From RGIG2206 sp045577615 (GTDB taxonomy: Bacteria > Bacillota > Clostridia > Oscillospirales > Acutalibacteraceae): 40,847 bases of DNA. The notes below the pieces were generated by a model that ran no database searches, was not told where the DNA came from, and saw nothing but the letters and a program-made list of their open reading frames with translations. The position numbers and the translations under genes were made by a program. Within the stretch, counting starts at the first letter, position 1. Each line of letters starts with the position of its first letter. The stretch covers positions 1-40,847 of the forward strand of contig JAZNIT010000033.1 of NCBI GenBank assembly GCA_045577615.1. Direction: 5' to 3'. Shown here piece by piece: positions 1 through 7,060 of this stretch.

Positions 1-27
1 GTTGCAGTTGAAGAAGCAAGCAAGTAA
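1..27 (+). CDS. C-terminal end of an unidentified gene (left-truncated)
   Basis: The first 27 bases read as the codons VAVEEASK followed by TAA in frame 1. The same eight codons plus stop recur at 2472-2498, where 21 further in-frame codons precede them. This is probably the last part of a gene lying to the left of the window, with a terminator-like hairpin at 118-153. The family is not recognisable from eight residues. Confidence 0.4.
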   Translation, partial: VAVEEASK

Positions 28-117
28 ACTTTGATTTATAAGGCTTTTTGAAGCTTTCTAATAATTTCGGGCAACTTGTAAAAGACCTGATTTGAAAATT
101 TAACACTTAAAAAGTTG

Positions 118-162
118 GACACATCATTTTTGAGTTTTCAAGGGTGATGTGTCTATATTTTT
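118..162 (+). terminator. Rho-independent terminator
   Basis: The arms GACACATCA (118-126) and TGATGTGTC (145-153) pair perfectly and are followed by a T-rich tract. It would close the gene ending at base 27. The arm sequence is shared with the terminator at 4463-4502, but the loops differ. Confidence 0.6.
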
Positions 163-259
163 TATGTACAAAAGAGAGGTGTTTTACAATGCTCAAACTG
201 AAAATGAAGGAAACAAATTTAACAGAAAAATGTAATTGATATTTTTATATAATAGCATC

Positions 260-288
260 TTGCTATAAATCCGGATATATATTATAAT
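260..288 (+). promoter_or_regulatory. Sigma-A-type promoter for the AlbA/GHKL gene
   Basis: TTGCTA (260-265) and TATAAT (283-288) are separated by 17 bp. They lie about 150 bp upstream of the start codon at 441. The rest of 163-440 is AT-rich. It holds only a possible 16-codon ORF at 189-239 with a GAGAGGTG ribosome site, whose reality is uncertain. Confidence 0.5.
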
Positions 289-440
289 ATAAATGTTTAA
301 TAAAGTTTTTTGTTATCTAAAGATGATTTTTGTTAAGAACTAGAAATCTCTCTTTATTTTTTAAAAGGAATGATACAGAGGACAACTGTTCTTATTGTTT
401 ATAAAAATATTATTTGATAGATATCGATAGGAGATTTTAT

Positions 441-2159
441 ATGAGTTATTTTTCATATGATAAAAATGATGCAAAGTCTGAATATTATGAAATTCTTCAA
501 AACTTAATGCTCCGTTGGGAATACGAAATAGTAGAATTCAAGGAAGCTAAAGGAGGGTATAACGAAGATAAAATAGGCCAGTATTTTTCTGCCATTAGTA
601 ATGAGGCTAATTTGAGAGGGCAACAGTATGGATGGTTTGTTCTGGGTGTAAGTGAAGCAGGAGAGAAACATCCGGTTGGAACTTCGTTCAAAAATGGTGA
701 CGCTTCGCTTCTTGAACGATTTAAACAAGAAATTAGTGTAAATACTACTGACGGAATGACGTTTATAGAAATTATAGAGCTTTATCCAATTTACAAAGAA
801 AATGAAAAACGAGTTGTTATGTTTAAAATTCCTGCTGCAGTAGCTGGAATGCCAACTGAATGGAAAACTCGATACTTCGCTCGTAATGGTGAAAGCTTAG
901 TTTCACTTCAACAATATAAAATCGACACTATTCGCAATCAAGATCGTAAGGATTGGTCCAAACAATTTGTTCCCGGTGCCACAATAAAACATTTAGACAG
1001 TGTTGCTATAAAATTCGCAAGAGAAAAATATATTGAAAAAATGAATCGTCCTCATATATCTGAAGAAATATCTGCTATGACAGACGAAGAATTTCTTACA
1101 AAAACTAAGCTTATACGAGAAGGCCGTGTCACGAATGCTGCTATGATTTTACTTGGAAAATCTGATTACGATTATCTTTTTGAAAACCCGCCAACGATGA
1201 TGTGGCGACTTTATGGTTCAGACGGCGAGATGAAAGATTATGCGATATTTACCATACCCTTTATTACTGTAGCGGATCAAGTTTTTGCAAAAATAAGAAA
1301 TTTAACCTATAGATATATGCCAAATCAATTATCTCTATTTCCAAAAGAGACTCAACAATACGATCTTTGGCTTTTGCGAGAACTTCTTAACAATTCTATT
1401 GCTCACTCACAATATCAATCAGGAGGCAGAATTTACGTCAATGAATGCGAAGATAGCATAAACATTACTAACCCAGGTGATTTCTTACCTCAAACTATAG
1501 AAGCAGTTCTACAAACAACATATAATCCACCATTCTATAGAAATCAATTGCTTTCTGAAACTATGGTGAAATTTCATATGATTGACACAGCTACAAGTGG
1601 AATTAAAAAAGTATATAGAATTCAAAAAGAAAAGTATTTCCCCATGCCAGACTACGATTTATCTTCTGCAAATCAAGTTTCGGTAACAGTTTACGGAAAA
1701 ACCTTAAACGAACAATACACCTATATTCTTTTTGAACATCCTGACTTAGATTTGGAAACTGTATATTTGCTCGATCAAGTACAAAAAGGAAAGAGTTCTG
1801 AATTAAGTAAAGAAGCTGTTGCACACTTACGAAAACATAAGTTAATTGAAGGAAGAATAGGAAGCCTATATTTATCCGCGGAGGTTGCGAAAAGCATAGA
1901 TCAAGAAGCACAATACATTAAAAACAAGGCTTTTGATGATCAATACTATCGTGATTTAATCATAGATTATATTAAAAAATTTGGTAAAGCAAAGAGAAAT
2001 GATTTGCGCAAACTTCTTTGGGATAAACTTCCCGACGTGTTAACAGATAAACAAAAAGAAAGAAAAATTTTAACATTGCTTATGTACTTGAAACGTACTG
2101 GACAAATAGATACGGATTCTGATAATAAGCAAAAATCTAATTGGATTTTGAAAACATGA
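441..2159 (+). CDS. AlbA_2 / GHKL ATPase / winged-helix protein (Schlafen-like DNA-binding ATPase, COG2865 type)
   Basis: A 572-residue protein. The start is ATG 441 because AGGAG (429-433) sits 7 bases upstream; a TTG at 414 has no ribosome site. Residues of about 25-150 look like an AlbA_2 (Schlafen-type) domain, with the motif VEFKEA and a glycine-rich strand YGWFVLGVSEAG. Residues of about 305-350 contain a GHKL-type N box (ELLNNSIAH) and an NPGDF motif, as in RecG-like ATP-binding regulators. The C-terminal 100 residues are charged and helical and fit a winged helix. The family includes transcriptional regulators and proteins found in anti-phage islands; which applies here is unknown. 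The gene is much more AT-rich than the core operon at 28-36 kb and lies between two copies of a gene end, suggesting acquisition. Confidence 0.85.
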   Translation: MSYFSYDKNDAKSEYYEILQNLMLRWEYEIVEFKEAKGGYNEDKIGQYFSAISNEANLRGQQYGWFVLGVSEAGEKHPVGTSFKNGDASLLERFKQEISVNTTDGMTFIEIIELYPIYKENEKRVVMFKIPAAVAGMPTEWKTRYFARNGESLVSLQQYKIDTIRNQDRKDWSKQFVPGATIKHLDSVAIKFAREKYIEKMNRPHISEEISAMTDEEFLTKTKLIREGRVTNAAMILLGKSDYDYLFENPPTMMWRLYGSDGEMKDYAIFTIPFITVADQVFAKIRNLTYRYMPNQLSLFPKETQQYDLWLLRELLNNSIAHSQYQSGGRIYVNECEDSINITNPGDFLPQTIEAVLQTTYNPPFYRNQLLSETMVKFHMIDTATSGIKKVYRIQKEKYFPMPDYDLSSANQVSVTVYGKTLNEQYTYILFEHPDLDLETVYLLDQVQKGKSSELSKEAVAHLRKHKLIEGRIGSLYLSAEVAKSIDQEAQYIKNKAFDDQYYRDLIIDYIKKFGKAKRNDLRKLLWDKLPDVLTDKQKERKILTLLMYLKRTGQIDTDSDNKQKSNWILKT

Positions 2160-2167
2160 ATTAGTAT

Positions 2168-2200
2168 AAGGTTGGTACAAGATTGGTATAAGGTTGGTAT
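2168..2200 (+). repeat. Three tandem 11-bp repeats
   Basis: Three head-to-tail copies of AAGRTTGGTAY (2168-2178, 2179-2189, 2190-2200) begin 8 bases after the stop codon of the AlbA/GHKL gene. They differ at only two positions. The role is unknown; possibilities are a protein-binding site or simple slippage. Confidence 0.7.
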
Positions 2201-2411
2201 AAGAATACATTATTATAAACTTTTCTAAATTAATGTGAAAGTCCGCTTACAAACGCATCAAAACACGTTATAATGTGGTTAAGAAAATTCAAAACGATGT
2301 GTTTAGTGGGACAGTTTTTACAATTAAACAGTGTTAAAAAGCAAGTCATATCAAGGTTTTCGGGCTATATTCTGAAAAGGTTATTTATCTACTGTTTCAA
2401 AATGCGTTGAA

Positions 2412-2498
2412 ATGATGGGTCTTATCGGTGCAGGTAACAACCCCATGGTTGGTATGACCGTTGCTTGCGCAGTTGCAGTTGAAGAAGCAAGCAAATAA
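2412..2498 (+). pseudogene. Gene-end remnant matching the left edge of the window
   Basis: An in-frame stretch of 28 codons begins at ATG ATG GGT (2412) and ends TAA at 2498. It encodes MMGLIGAGNN PMVGMTVACA VAVEEASK. The last 27 bases match bases 1-27 with one difference. There is no convincing ribosome site, and upstream codons do not continue as a protein. I read this as the 3' end of a duplicated or split gene with its own terminator at 2525-2563. The parent family is not recognised. Confidence 0.5.
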
Positions 2499-2524
2499 TC
2501 TGCGATAAGCACTAAATGTAATTT

Positions 2525-2563
2525 AAACCCGCAGTGGCTCGGTAAGAGTCGCTGTGGGTTTTT
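2525..2563 (+). terminator. Rho-independent terminator, copy 1
   Basis: AACCCGCAG pairs with CTGTGGGTT around an inner stem, followed by TTTTTG. The left arm and loop (ACCCGCAGTGGCTCGGTAAG) are identical to those at 3452-3490. The pair brackets the SLOG/XRE genes. It can also serve the leftward SLOG gene ending at 2583. Confidence 0.75.
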
Positions 2564-2582
2564 GTTGCGATGCCACGCTTTA

Positions 2583-2996
2583 TTACGCTAAATTTATAAC
2601 TGTCTTTCCCTTTTTCTCGGCAAGTTCTTTAAACTGTGCTGCGCCGCCAAAATTACGAGATACGTAGGTTATAACGCAATCGCTCTTTTCAATCATCCAT
2701 TTGTTCCTCGCCGATATAGCAAATCTGGGCGGCACACACTCAAGCCCCTCAGGATAAACGGAATCGCACCCCTCTTTTTCGTCGGTAAGATAGGCAAGCA
2801 CCACCGCAAAATTTATATGAGTGTATGTTTGCTTTAACTCTGTTAATACGTTTAACACCATACTGTCAAAACTGCCGTGATTGCCGATATAAAAGTTGCA
2901 CATTTCTCTGTTTTCAATCAAATCGGTCAACACTTTCTTTAGTTGAGTTTTTATTACAATCGGTGCGTCCCTATGTCCAAAAAATGTGCAAGTCAT
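2583..2996 (-). CDS. SLOG-domain protein of the YpsA/DUF1273-like group
   Basis: A 137-residue protein. The start is ATG 2996, preceded on its own strand by GGAGG with 5-6 bases of spacing; the TTG 12 bases earlier overlaps that ribosome site and is rejected. The N-terminus TCTFFGHRDAP carries the GHR motif seen in YpsA-type Rossmann-fold proteins of the SLOG superfamily, which bind nucleotides or related ligands. A later segment (NKWMIEKSDCVITYVS) fits the second half of that fold. No membrane segment or fused effector is present. The gene has its own TTGACT/TATAAT promoter and faces away from an XRE regulator. The biochemical role is unknown; in other systems SLOG proteins act as ligand sensors. 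Confidence 0.75.
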   Translation of the reverse strand: MTCTFFGHRDAPIVIKTQLKKVLTDLIENREMCNFYIGNHGSFDSMVLNVLTELKQTYTHINFAVVLAYLTDEKEGCDSVYPEGLECVPPRFAISARNKWMIEKSDCVITYVSRNFGGAAQFKELAEKKGKTVINLA

Positions 2997-3068
2997 AAAT
3001 TCCTCCAAAGACGAATTTGCTTACAAACACCTGAGTTTTGTCTAAAATCATAAGCATTATCTACACCA

Positions 3069-3097
3069 ATTATATAATTGCTGACTAATATAGTCAA
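3069..3097 (-). promoter_or_regulatory. Promoter of the SLOG gene with overlapping operator palindrome
   Basis: Read on the minus strand, TTGACT (3097-3092) and TATAAT (3074-3069) are 17 bp apart. A perfect inverted repeat, TGACTA-ATA-TAGTCA (3082-3096), covers the -35 and most of the spacer. A weaker palindrome, TGCG-CATATA-CGCA (3099-3112), follows. The divergent XRE regulator is the natural candidate to bind here; that is inference. Confidence 0.65.
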
Positions 3098-3173
3098 GTG
3101 CGCATATACGCAAACTGAAAGAAAGGTGGCAATTGGGTATACTTATTGTAGAAAATGTAAAGGTGGCTGTATC

Positions 3174-3443
3174 GTGGGCAAAGACGTAGATTATAAAAAT
3201 CGAGATAGGTTTATTCAAATTGGCATTGCAATTTCAACTTTGCGCAGAATCAGAGGTTTGTCACAGGAAAAGCTGGCAGAAAAAGCCAATATAAGTCGCT
3301 CATTGCTAAGCAATATTGAAGCGCCCAATATGGCCTACGGTTTTTCGCTGAACGTGTTGTATAATATTGCTGATGCATTAGATATATCACCTGAAAAGCT
3401 TATGTCTGCTTCTGTTTTTTCGGATGAAATAATAAACAATTAA
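3174..3443 (+). CDS. XRE-family (Cro/CI-type) transcriptional regulator
   Basis: An 89-residue protein starting at GTG 3174, with AAAGGTGG 7 bases upstream. In-frame codons further left (including a Cys-rich YTYCRKCKGGC) lack a ribosome site and probably are not translated. Residues of about 14-70 form a classic helix-turn-helix: ISTLRRIRGLSQEKLAEKAN, then ISRSLLSNIE, then a helix ending in LDISPEKLM. There is no effector domain. It is divergent from the SLOG gene, and a perfect 15-bp palindrome sits between them, so it probably regulates that gene, itself, or both. Confidence 0.85.
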   Translation: MGKDVDYKNRDRFIQIGIAISTLRRIRGLSQEKLAEKANISRSLLSNIEAPNMAYGFSLNVLYNIADALDISPEKLMSASVFSDEIINN

Positions 3444-3451
3444 AGACTAAA

Positions 3452-3490
3452 AAAACCCGCAGTGGCTCGGTAAGATTCGCTGCGGGTTTT
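3452..3490 (+). terminator. Rho-independent terminator, copy 2
   Basis: AAACCCGCAG pairs with CTGCGGGTTT and is followed by TTTTT. Flanking AAAGAC/GTCTTT extends the stem. It closes the XRE gene. It is nearly identical to the terminator at 2525-2563 and differs mostly in the right arm, where compensating changes restore pairing. Confidence 0.85.
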
Positions 3491-3500
3491 TGTCTTTAGT

Positions 3501-3529
3501 TTGACTAATGCTTGAATTTATGATACACT
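3501..3529 (+). promoter_or_regulatory. Sigma-A-type promoter for the GH16 gene
   Basis: TTGACT (3501-3506) and TACACT (3524-3529) have a 17-bp spacer and lie 28 bp upstream of the start codon at 3557. Confidence 0.65.
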
Positions 3530-3556
3530 ATTATATCATTATGAATGAGGTGGATT

Positions 3557-4456
3557 ATGAAAAAAGCGCTTAAAATAGTTTTAATTATTGTAACTGTTTT
3601 GGTTTTGATCGTTGTGGGCACCTTTGCCTTCAGTTTTATAAGGTATAAATATTTCCGCCGAGAATACGAGGGCGAGGTAATAAGCTTTAACGCGCTTGAC
3701 AAAATCAAAGAAAACAGCGAGAATTTTGACCCTGCCAACTATGGCTTAACTCTTGCCTGGTCAGACGATTTTGATGGCACCGAGCTTGACCCTACAAAGT
3801 GGGAATGCTGTCCCGAATGGGAGCGCGGTGACGTTGGCGCCAGATGGGATGACGATATGGTTGAGCTTGACGGCAAGGGCAACCTTATTCTTAAAGTCGG
3901 TCTGGACGAGAATAATAAGAAAGTCTCAGGTGCCGTTCGCACCAAAACAAAGGATTACCGCGTTTTGTTTGAGCAAGCCAGAGGATATTTTGAGATACGC
4001 ACCACCTTGCAGTCGATACCCGGTTATTGGTCTGCCTTCTGGGTAATCGGCGACAACAAAACCCAACCCGGCAACGGCGCATCTGACGGTGCCGAAATTG
4101 ATATTTTCGAAAGCTTTGATATGACGGGCGGCCGAATCAATCACGCGCTTCATTGGGACGGCGTAGGCGAAACCACCAAAAGTCTTGGCGGCCACACGGT
4201 TAACAAAAATCTTTACGACGGCGAATATCACACCTTCGGTTTGCTTTGGGCCGATGACGGATATTTCTACTTTGTTGACGGTCAGTTGAGCTATTCCATT
4301 GATGCCACTTGGGCTAACTTCCCCGGTTCAAGCGCCGACCCCAGTTATCTTAAAATTTCCAACGAAGTTGGCACTTGGGCAGGATATATATTAAAATCCT
4401 ACCTCCCCGACCAAATTAAAGTTGACTACGTAAAGGTTTATTCATTGCAAAAATAA
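3557..4456 (+). CDS. Membrane-anchored glycoside hydrolase family 16 (beta-glucanase type)
   Basis: A 299-residue protein. The start is ATG 3557, with GAGGTGG just upstream; the ATG at 3545 overlaps that site. Residues 5-30 form one hydrophobic anchor, so the enzyme is probably extracellular and tethered. The catalytic domain spans about 65-297. It contains the GH16 signature E180-I-D182-I-F-E185 (ExDxxE: nucleophile, assisting Asp, acid/base) and the supporting motifs GYFEIR, PGYWSAFW, HTFGLLW and IKVDYVKVY. GH16 enzymes cut beta-1,3, beta-1,3/1,4 or related glucans and galactans; the exact substrate cannot be read here. It is a single-gene unit with its own promoter and terminator. Confidence 0.9.
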   Translation: MKKALKIVLIIVTVLVLIVVGTFAFSFIRYKYFRREYEGEVISFNALDKIKENSENFDPANYGLTLAWSDDFDGTELDPTKWECCPEWERGDVGARWDDDMVELDGKGNLILKVGLDENNKKVSGAVRTKTKDYRVLFEQARGYFEIRTTLQSIPGYWSAFWVIGDNKTQPGNGASDGAEIDIFESFDMTGGRINHALHWDGVGETTKSLGGHTVNKNLYDGEYHTFGLLWADDGYFYFVDGQLSYSIDATWANFPGSSADPSYLKISNEVGTWAGYILKSYLPDQIKVDYVKVYSLQK

Positions 4457-4462
4457 AAGAAA

Positions 4463-4507
4463 CAGACACATCATTTTGGAGCAATCCATCGTGATGTGTC
4501 TGCTTTT
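4463..4507 (+). terminator. Bidirectional rho-independent terminator
   Basis: CAGACACATCA (4463-4473) pairs with TGATGTGTCTG (4492-4502), with T-rich sequence on the plus side and A-rich sequence on the other side. It lies between the converging GH16 gene and the leftward HAD unit. Confidence 0.85.
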
Positions 4508-4738
4508 TTATTCAAATATATACCATTTATTGGGGGGTGGGGCGTCGGTGCGATTGGCAACAGGGAAGGCAATACCGTGCCCCGTATGATTGGCAAAAAA
4601 GCTGTCAAAATGGGTAGCCATATAGGCAAGCTCCCCCGTTTTATCGGCAATACGTCCGAAGCAATAAAAATTAAACAGATTGTTCCAATGGTTAAAGCAT
4701 TCAATCTGTGTGCCGCTGCAAAAAATCCTATGCTTCAT
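4508..4738 (-). CDS. Small hypothetical protein downstream of the HAD gene
   Basis: A 76-residue ORF beginning at ATG 4738, 15 bases after the HAD stop codon. GAGG lies 7 bases upstream of the ATG. It is read in the same direction and ends exactly at the shared terminator. The composition is soluble and rich in aromatic and His residues (GELAYMATHFDSFFANHTGH). No family is recognised. Position, ribosome site and terminator support a real gene, but length and lack of homology by eye keep this tentative. Confidence 0.5.
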   Translation of the reverse strand: MKHRIFCSGTQIECFNHWNNLFNFYCFGRIADKTGELAYMATHFDSFFANHTGHGIAFPVANRTDAPPPNKWYIFE

Positions 4739-4753
4739 AGCTGTCCTCGCAAT

Positions 4754-5359
4754 TCAAACTCCAATAAATTCACGCAGTTTTCGGGCGTTGCCATCAAACT
4801 GATAGCCCTTGATGCCGACAGCGGCGGCGCCTTGAATGTTGGCGGGCAAATCGTCCACAAAAAGGCACTCCTCGGGATTAAGGTCATACCTTTCAAGCAG
4901 AATTTCAAAAATCTCACGGTAGGGCTTGCAGATTTTGTAGTCGGAGGAGAAAATCAACCCGTCAAAGGTGGCAAAAAGGTCACTCACCCAAGGATTTTCT
5001 TTATATTCGGCGGCAAATTTTTGGCTGATGTTGGACACAAGATAAATCCTGCCGCCTGCCTTTTTCAAATCGGCTACTACCTGAGGCATACCCTCCACGG
5101 GCACAAGATTTTTAACCCAATTATCATAGGCGAGGCAGCCAAGCTCACCATCCTCAGCAGACAGACAGCCGCGGATGGCAGCCTTAACCTCATCATCGGT
5201 AATAGTACCCTCGTCAAGGGGCGCCCAATAGGTGCGGTCAAAGGCGACCTCTACGATTTTTGCGCGACGGTCGGGGTCTGCCACATACGGAGCGGTCAGC
5301 TCGTGGGGATAAAATCGGGCAAGCACGTTGCCGAAATCGAAAATGTAATTTTTAATCAT
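4754..5359 (-). CDS. HAD-superfamily phosphatase (YihX-like, subfamily IA)
   Basis: A 201-residue protein starting at ATG 5359, with AGGAG upstream. HAD motif I is FDFGNV, with the nucleophile D8; the second Asp of the usual DxD is Gly, as is normal in the YihX-type DLGNV group. Motif II is LVSN (S109), motif III is the lysine in CKPYREIF (K145), and motif IV is FVDDLPANI (D169/D170). The cap is a helical insert between residues of about 15 and 85. YihX acts on alpha-glucose-1-phosphate; the true substrate here is not predictable. A small ORF follows in the same transcript. The long plus-strand ORF overlapping this gene is its shadow. Confidence 0.88.
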   Translation of the reverse strand: MIKNYIFDFGNVLARFYPHELTAPYVADPDRRAKIVEVAFDRTYWAPLDEGTITDDEVKAAIRGCLSAEDGELGCLAYDNWVKNLVPVEGMPQVVADLKKAGGRIYLVSNISQKFAAEYKENPWVSDLFATFDGLIFSSDYKICKPYREIFEILLERYDLNPEECLFVDDLPANIQGAAAVGIKGYQFDGNARKLREFIGV

Positions 5360-5430
5360 AGCAAATCTCCTGCATATCGTTACAAAAAATATAGCACACC
5401 TGCTACCAACTATCAAGCAGATAATAAATA

Positions 5431-5457
5431 TCCCCCCGTATAACGGGGGGATTTCAT
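5431..5457. terminator. GC-rich hairpin with T-rich tail
   Basis: TCCCCCCGT pairs with ACGGGGGGA around a three-base loop, followed by TTTCATTTT on the plus strand. No plus-strand gene precedes it closely. It may be part of the repeat-rich stretch 5430-5775 or terminate antisense transcription. Confidence 0.45.
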
Positions 5458-5538
5458 TTTCGGGCATAGCCCTAATACTACTGGCGGCGCACAAGTGCGC
5501 TTTTTATTGGCCTGCCAGCCACGCAACGGTCATCGGCG

Positions 5539-5679
5539 ACCCGTAAACGGGTTGTAAGCCTTTGCCGGCTCCCCTTGTCAGGGGAGCTGTCGGCGGCAGC
5601 CGACCGAGGGGTAGTCTTTCCTTTTCTCTCCCTCCGTCTTTTTGCTTCGCAAAAATCCACCTCCCTCGTCAGAGGGAGG
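5539..5679. repeat. Multi-hairpin intergenic repeat element
   Basis: A string of short perfect inverted repeats: CCCGT/ACGGG (about 5540-5551), GCTCCCCT/AGGGGAGC (about 5568-5587), GTCGGC/GCCGAC (about 5589-5604), TTTTTGC/GCAAAAA (about 5639-5655) and CCTCCCTC/GAGGGAGG (5660-5679). It resembles the hairpin-rich intergenic repeats common in gut Clostridia. Short ORFs on both strands here are by-products. The rest of 5360-6048 holds only the flanking hairpins and a promoter. Confidence 0.65.
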
Positions 5680-5750
5680 CAGGACATAAAGCGCTTTCTG
5701 CGTTTGCCTTTGATTTCTGCAATTTTTGTTCATCGGTAAACCTCTTTTGA

Positions 5751-5775
5751 ACCACGCGACTATCGCGTGGTTTTC
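5751..5775. terminator. Hairpin terminator
   Basis: ACCACGCG-actat-CGCGTGGT is a perfect 8-bp stem followed by TTTTCATT. No gene ends nearby on the plus strand, so it may belong to the repeat region. Confidence 0.5.
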
Positions 5776-5991
5776 ATTATACAAAAAGCGAAACGGTCAG
5801 TACCGTCAACGCGTGGGCGTTGGTCAATTAACAGCGAAATCTGTCACGAAGTTTTTGGTTGAGCATACGCACACCCTCTCGATAAACACTGAAAAATTTT
5901 TACCACAGTCCCCTTTCAAAAGTCAATAGTTGGGGATGGGGCAAAATAGGGAGCCTTGCATTTACAAATTGTCAGATTTTAGCATTAATAC

Positions 5992-6019
5992 TTGATTTTT
6001 GTCGAAAAAATGATATAAT
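5992..6019 (+). promoter_or_regulatory. Promoter for the yidD-like gene
   Basis: TTGATT (5992-5997) and TATAAT (6014-6019) have a 16-bp spacer, about 30 bp upstream of the start codon at 6049. Confidence 0.6.
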
Positions 6020-6048
6020 TAAGAAAACCGATTGAAGGAAGCGGCTTG

Positions 6049-6528
6049 ATGGATATATATACACCCGAGGACACAATCAGCAATTCAAAAGAAGAAAGTC
6101 TTGCAAAAGCAATAAGCTTAATACAGGGCAACCAGCCAACGCGCATATCTTTAACAAGGCCAAACATCTCAACCTCAAAGGTCATTGTTGCATTTGTTTT
6201 GTGGCTTTTCGCAATAGTTGCATTTGTGTTTTTGTGCTTACTTGCAGGCAGATTTTTTCATTTTCCTACACACATGGTTCACCTAGTTGCTACGTTTGGT
6301 TGCTTGCTAACCATCTGGTTAAAAGCTAAAGCAATGGTACGAAATGCCATTTTACTTTATCAAAAACACGCACCGGAAAAGATGCGAAAGGCTTGTTTGT
6401 TTGTTCCAAGTTGTTCGGAATATATGCTTCTTTCGGTTGAAAAACACGGTGTTATTGTCGGCGTTTGCAAGGGCCTGCGCCGCTTGTCGAGATGTCGCCC
6501 ACCCAACGGTGGCAACGATTTTCCGTAA
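6049..6528 (+). CDS. yidD: YidD-like membrane protein insertion factor with N-terminal membrane extension
   Basis: A 159-residue protein; ATG 6049 is chosen with GAAGGA upstream. Residues of about 101-159 match YidD (YQKHAPEKM, then CLFVPSCSEY with its paired cysteines, KHG, GLRRLSRC and the GGNDFP tail). YidD assists YidC-mediated insertion of membrane proteins. Unlike typical 70-90 residue YidD, which has an amphipathic N-terminus, this protein has about 100 extra residues: a soluble lead of about 43 residues and two hydrophobic helices (about 44-67 and 72-92). It is not beside rnpA or yidC and is followed by a DUF4177-like gene, so it is likely a paralogue rather than the housekeeping copy. 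That last point is inference. Confidence 0.8.
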   Translation: MDIYTPEDTISNSKEESLAKAISLIQGNQPTRISLTRPNISTSKVIVAFVLWLFAIVAFVFLCLLAGRFFHFPTHMVHLVATFGCLLTIWLKAKAMVRNAILLYQKHAPEKMRKACLFVPSCSEYMLLSVEKHGVIVGVCKGLRRLSRCRPPNGGNDFP

Positions 6529-6614
6529 ATACTAATGGATTTATTTGTACGCTATTACGGTAGAATAGTGTGCAATTAGAGAACGAAAAAAATATTATAA
6601 AAGGAGAATATATT

Positions 6615-6854
6615 ATGGCACAATACAAAACCGTTGCAGGTCCTGTTGGACTTACCATCGCTAAAAATGATTCTTACACCGCTGCTGTTAATCAGTATGC
6701 AGAAATTATCAATCGCGAAGCTGTAGGCGGATGGAAATTGGATTGCATTCAAGAAATCCCTGTTACTAAGAACAACGGCTGCTTAGCTAGTTTAGGTAAC
6801 AATGCAACTACAACCATCACCTTTAATATGTTGGTTTTTGTTAAAGAAGACTAA
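6615..6854 (+). CDS. DUF4177-like small protein
   Basis: A 79-residue protein starting at ATG 6615, with AAGGAGAA 6-7 bases upstream. The pattern YKTVAGP..., a helix containing YAEIINREAVGGWKL, then a beta-rich end resembles DUF4177 proteins, where an N-terminal strand is followed by a helix ending in GWEL. The function of the family is unknown. It lies 86 bp after the YidD-like gene and ends at a strong terminator, so the two may form a unit. Confidence 0.7.
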   Translation: MAQYKTVAGPVGLTIAKNDSYTAAVNQYAEIINREAVGGWKLDCIQEIPVTKNNGCLASLGNNATTTITFNMLVFVKED

Positions 6855-6868
6855 TAGTTTTTAATCCT

Positions 6869-6908
6869 AAAAGGCGACAGTATGCTACCGATACTGTCGC
6901 CTTTTGTT
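6869..6908 (+). terminator. Rho-independent terminator
   Basis: AAAAGGCGACAGTAT (6869-6883) pairs perfectly with ATACTGTCGCCTTTT (6891-6905) around a 7-base loop. It closes the DUF4177-like gene. Confidence 0.9.
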
Positions 6909-7034
6909 ATTGTCGCTCTAAATAGCCCTCGAAGTCGCCTGACAGGACAACATCTTTCGACCTGTTTTATCACACTCCGCACCTTGTTGCAACACTTGAT
7001 TAAATCAAAAGAGGCATTGGGGGGGCAAAACAAC

Positions 7035-7060
7035 AAGCGGAGTGATTTCACTCCGCTTTT
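7035..7060 (-). terminator. Terminator containing the stop codon of the membrane protein gene
   Basis: AAGCGGAGTGA (7035-7045) and TCACTCCGCTT (7048-7058) pair around a 2-base loop. The TGA stop of the leftward gene is at 7050-7048, inside the stem. The same design is used at 7689-7722. Nothing else is seen between 6909 and 7034. Confidence 0.8.

Noticed and set aside
3078..3173. Extended XRE protein with a Cys-rich N-terminus
   Set aside because: It would need a TTG start without a ribosome site inside the operator region; GTG 3174 has a good site.
4496..5443. 315-residue plus-strand ORF
   Set aside because: It is antisense to the HAD gene, which has all four HAD motifs, a ribosome site and matching length; the plus-strand frame shows no domain pattern.
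5562..5784. Short ORFs of 62-69 residues
   Set aside because: They lie in a multi-hairpin intergenic repeat on both strands and lack ribosome sites.
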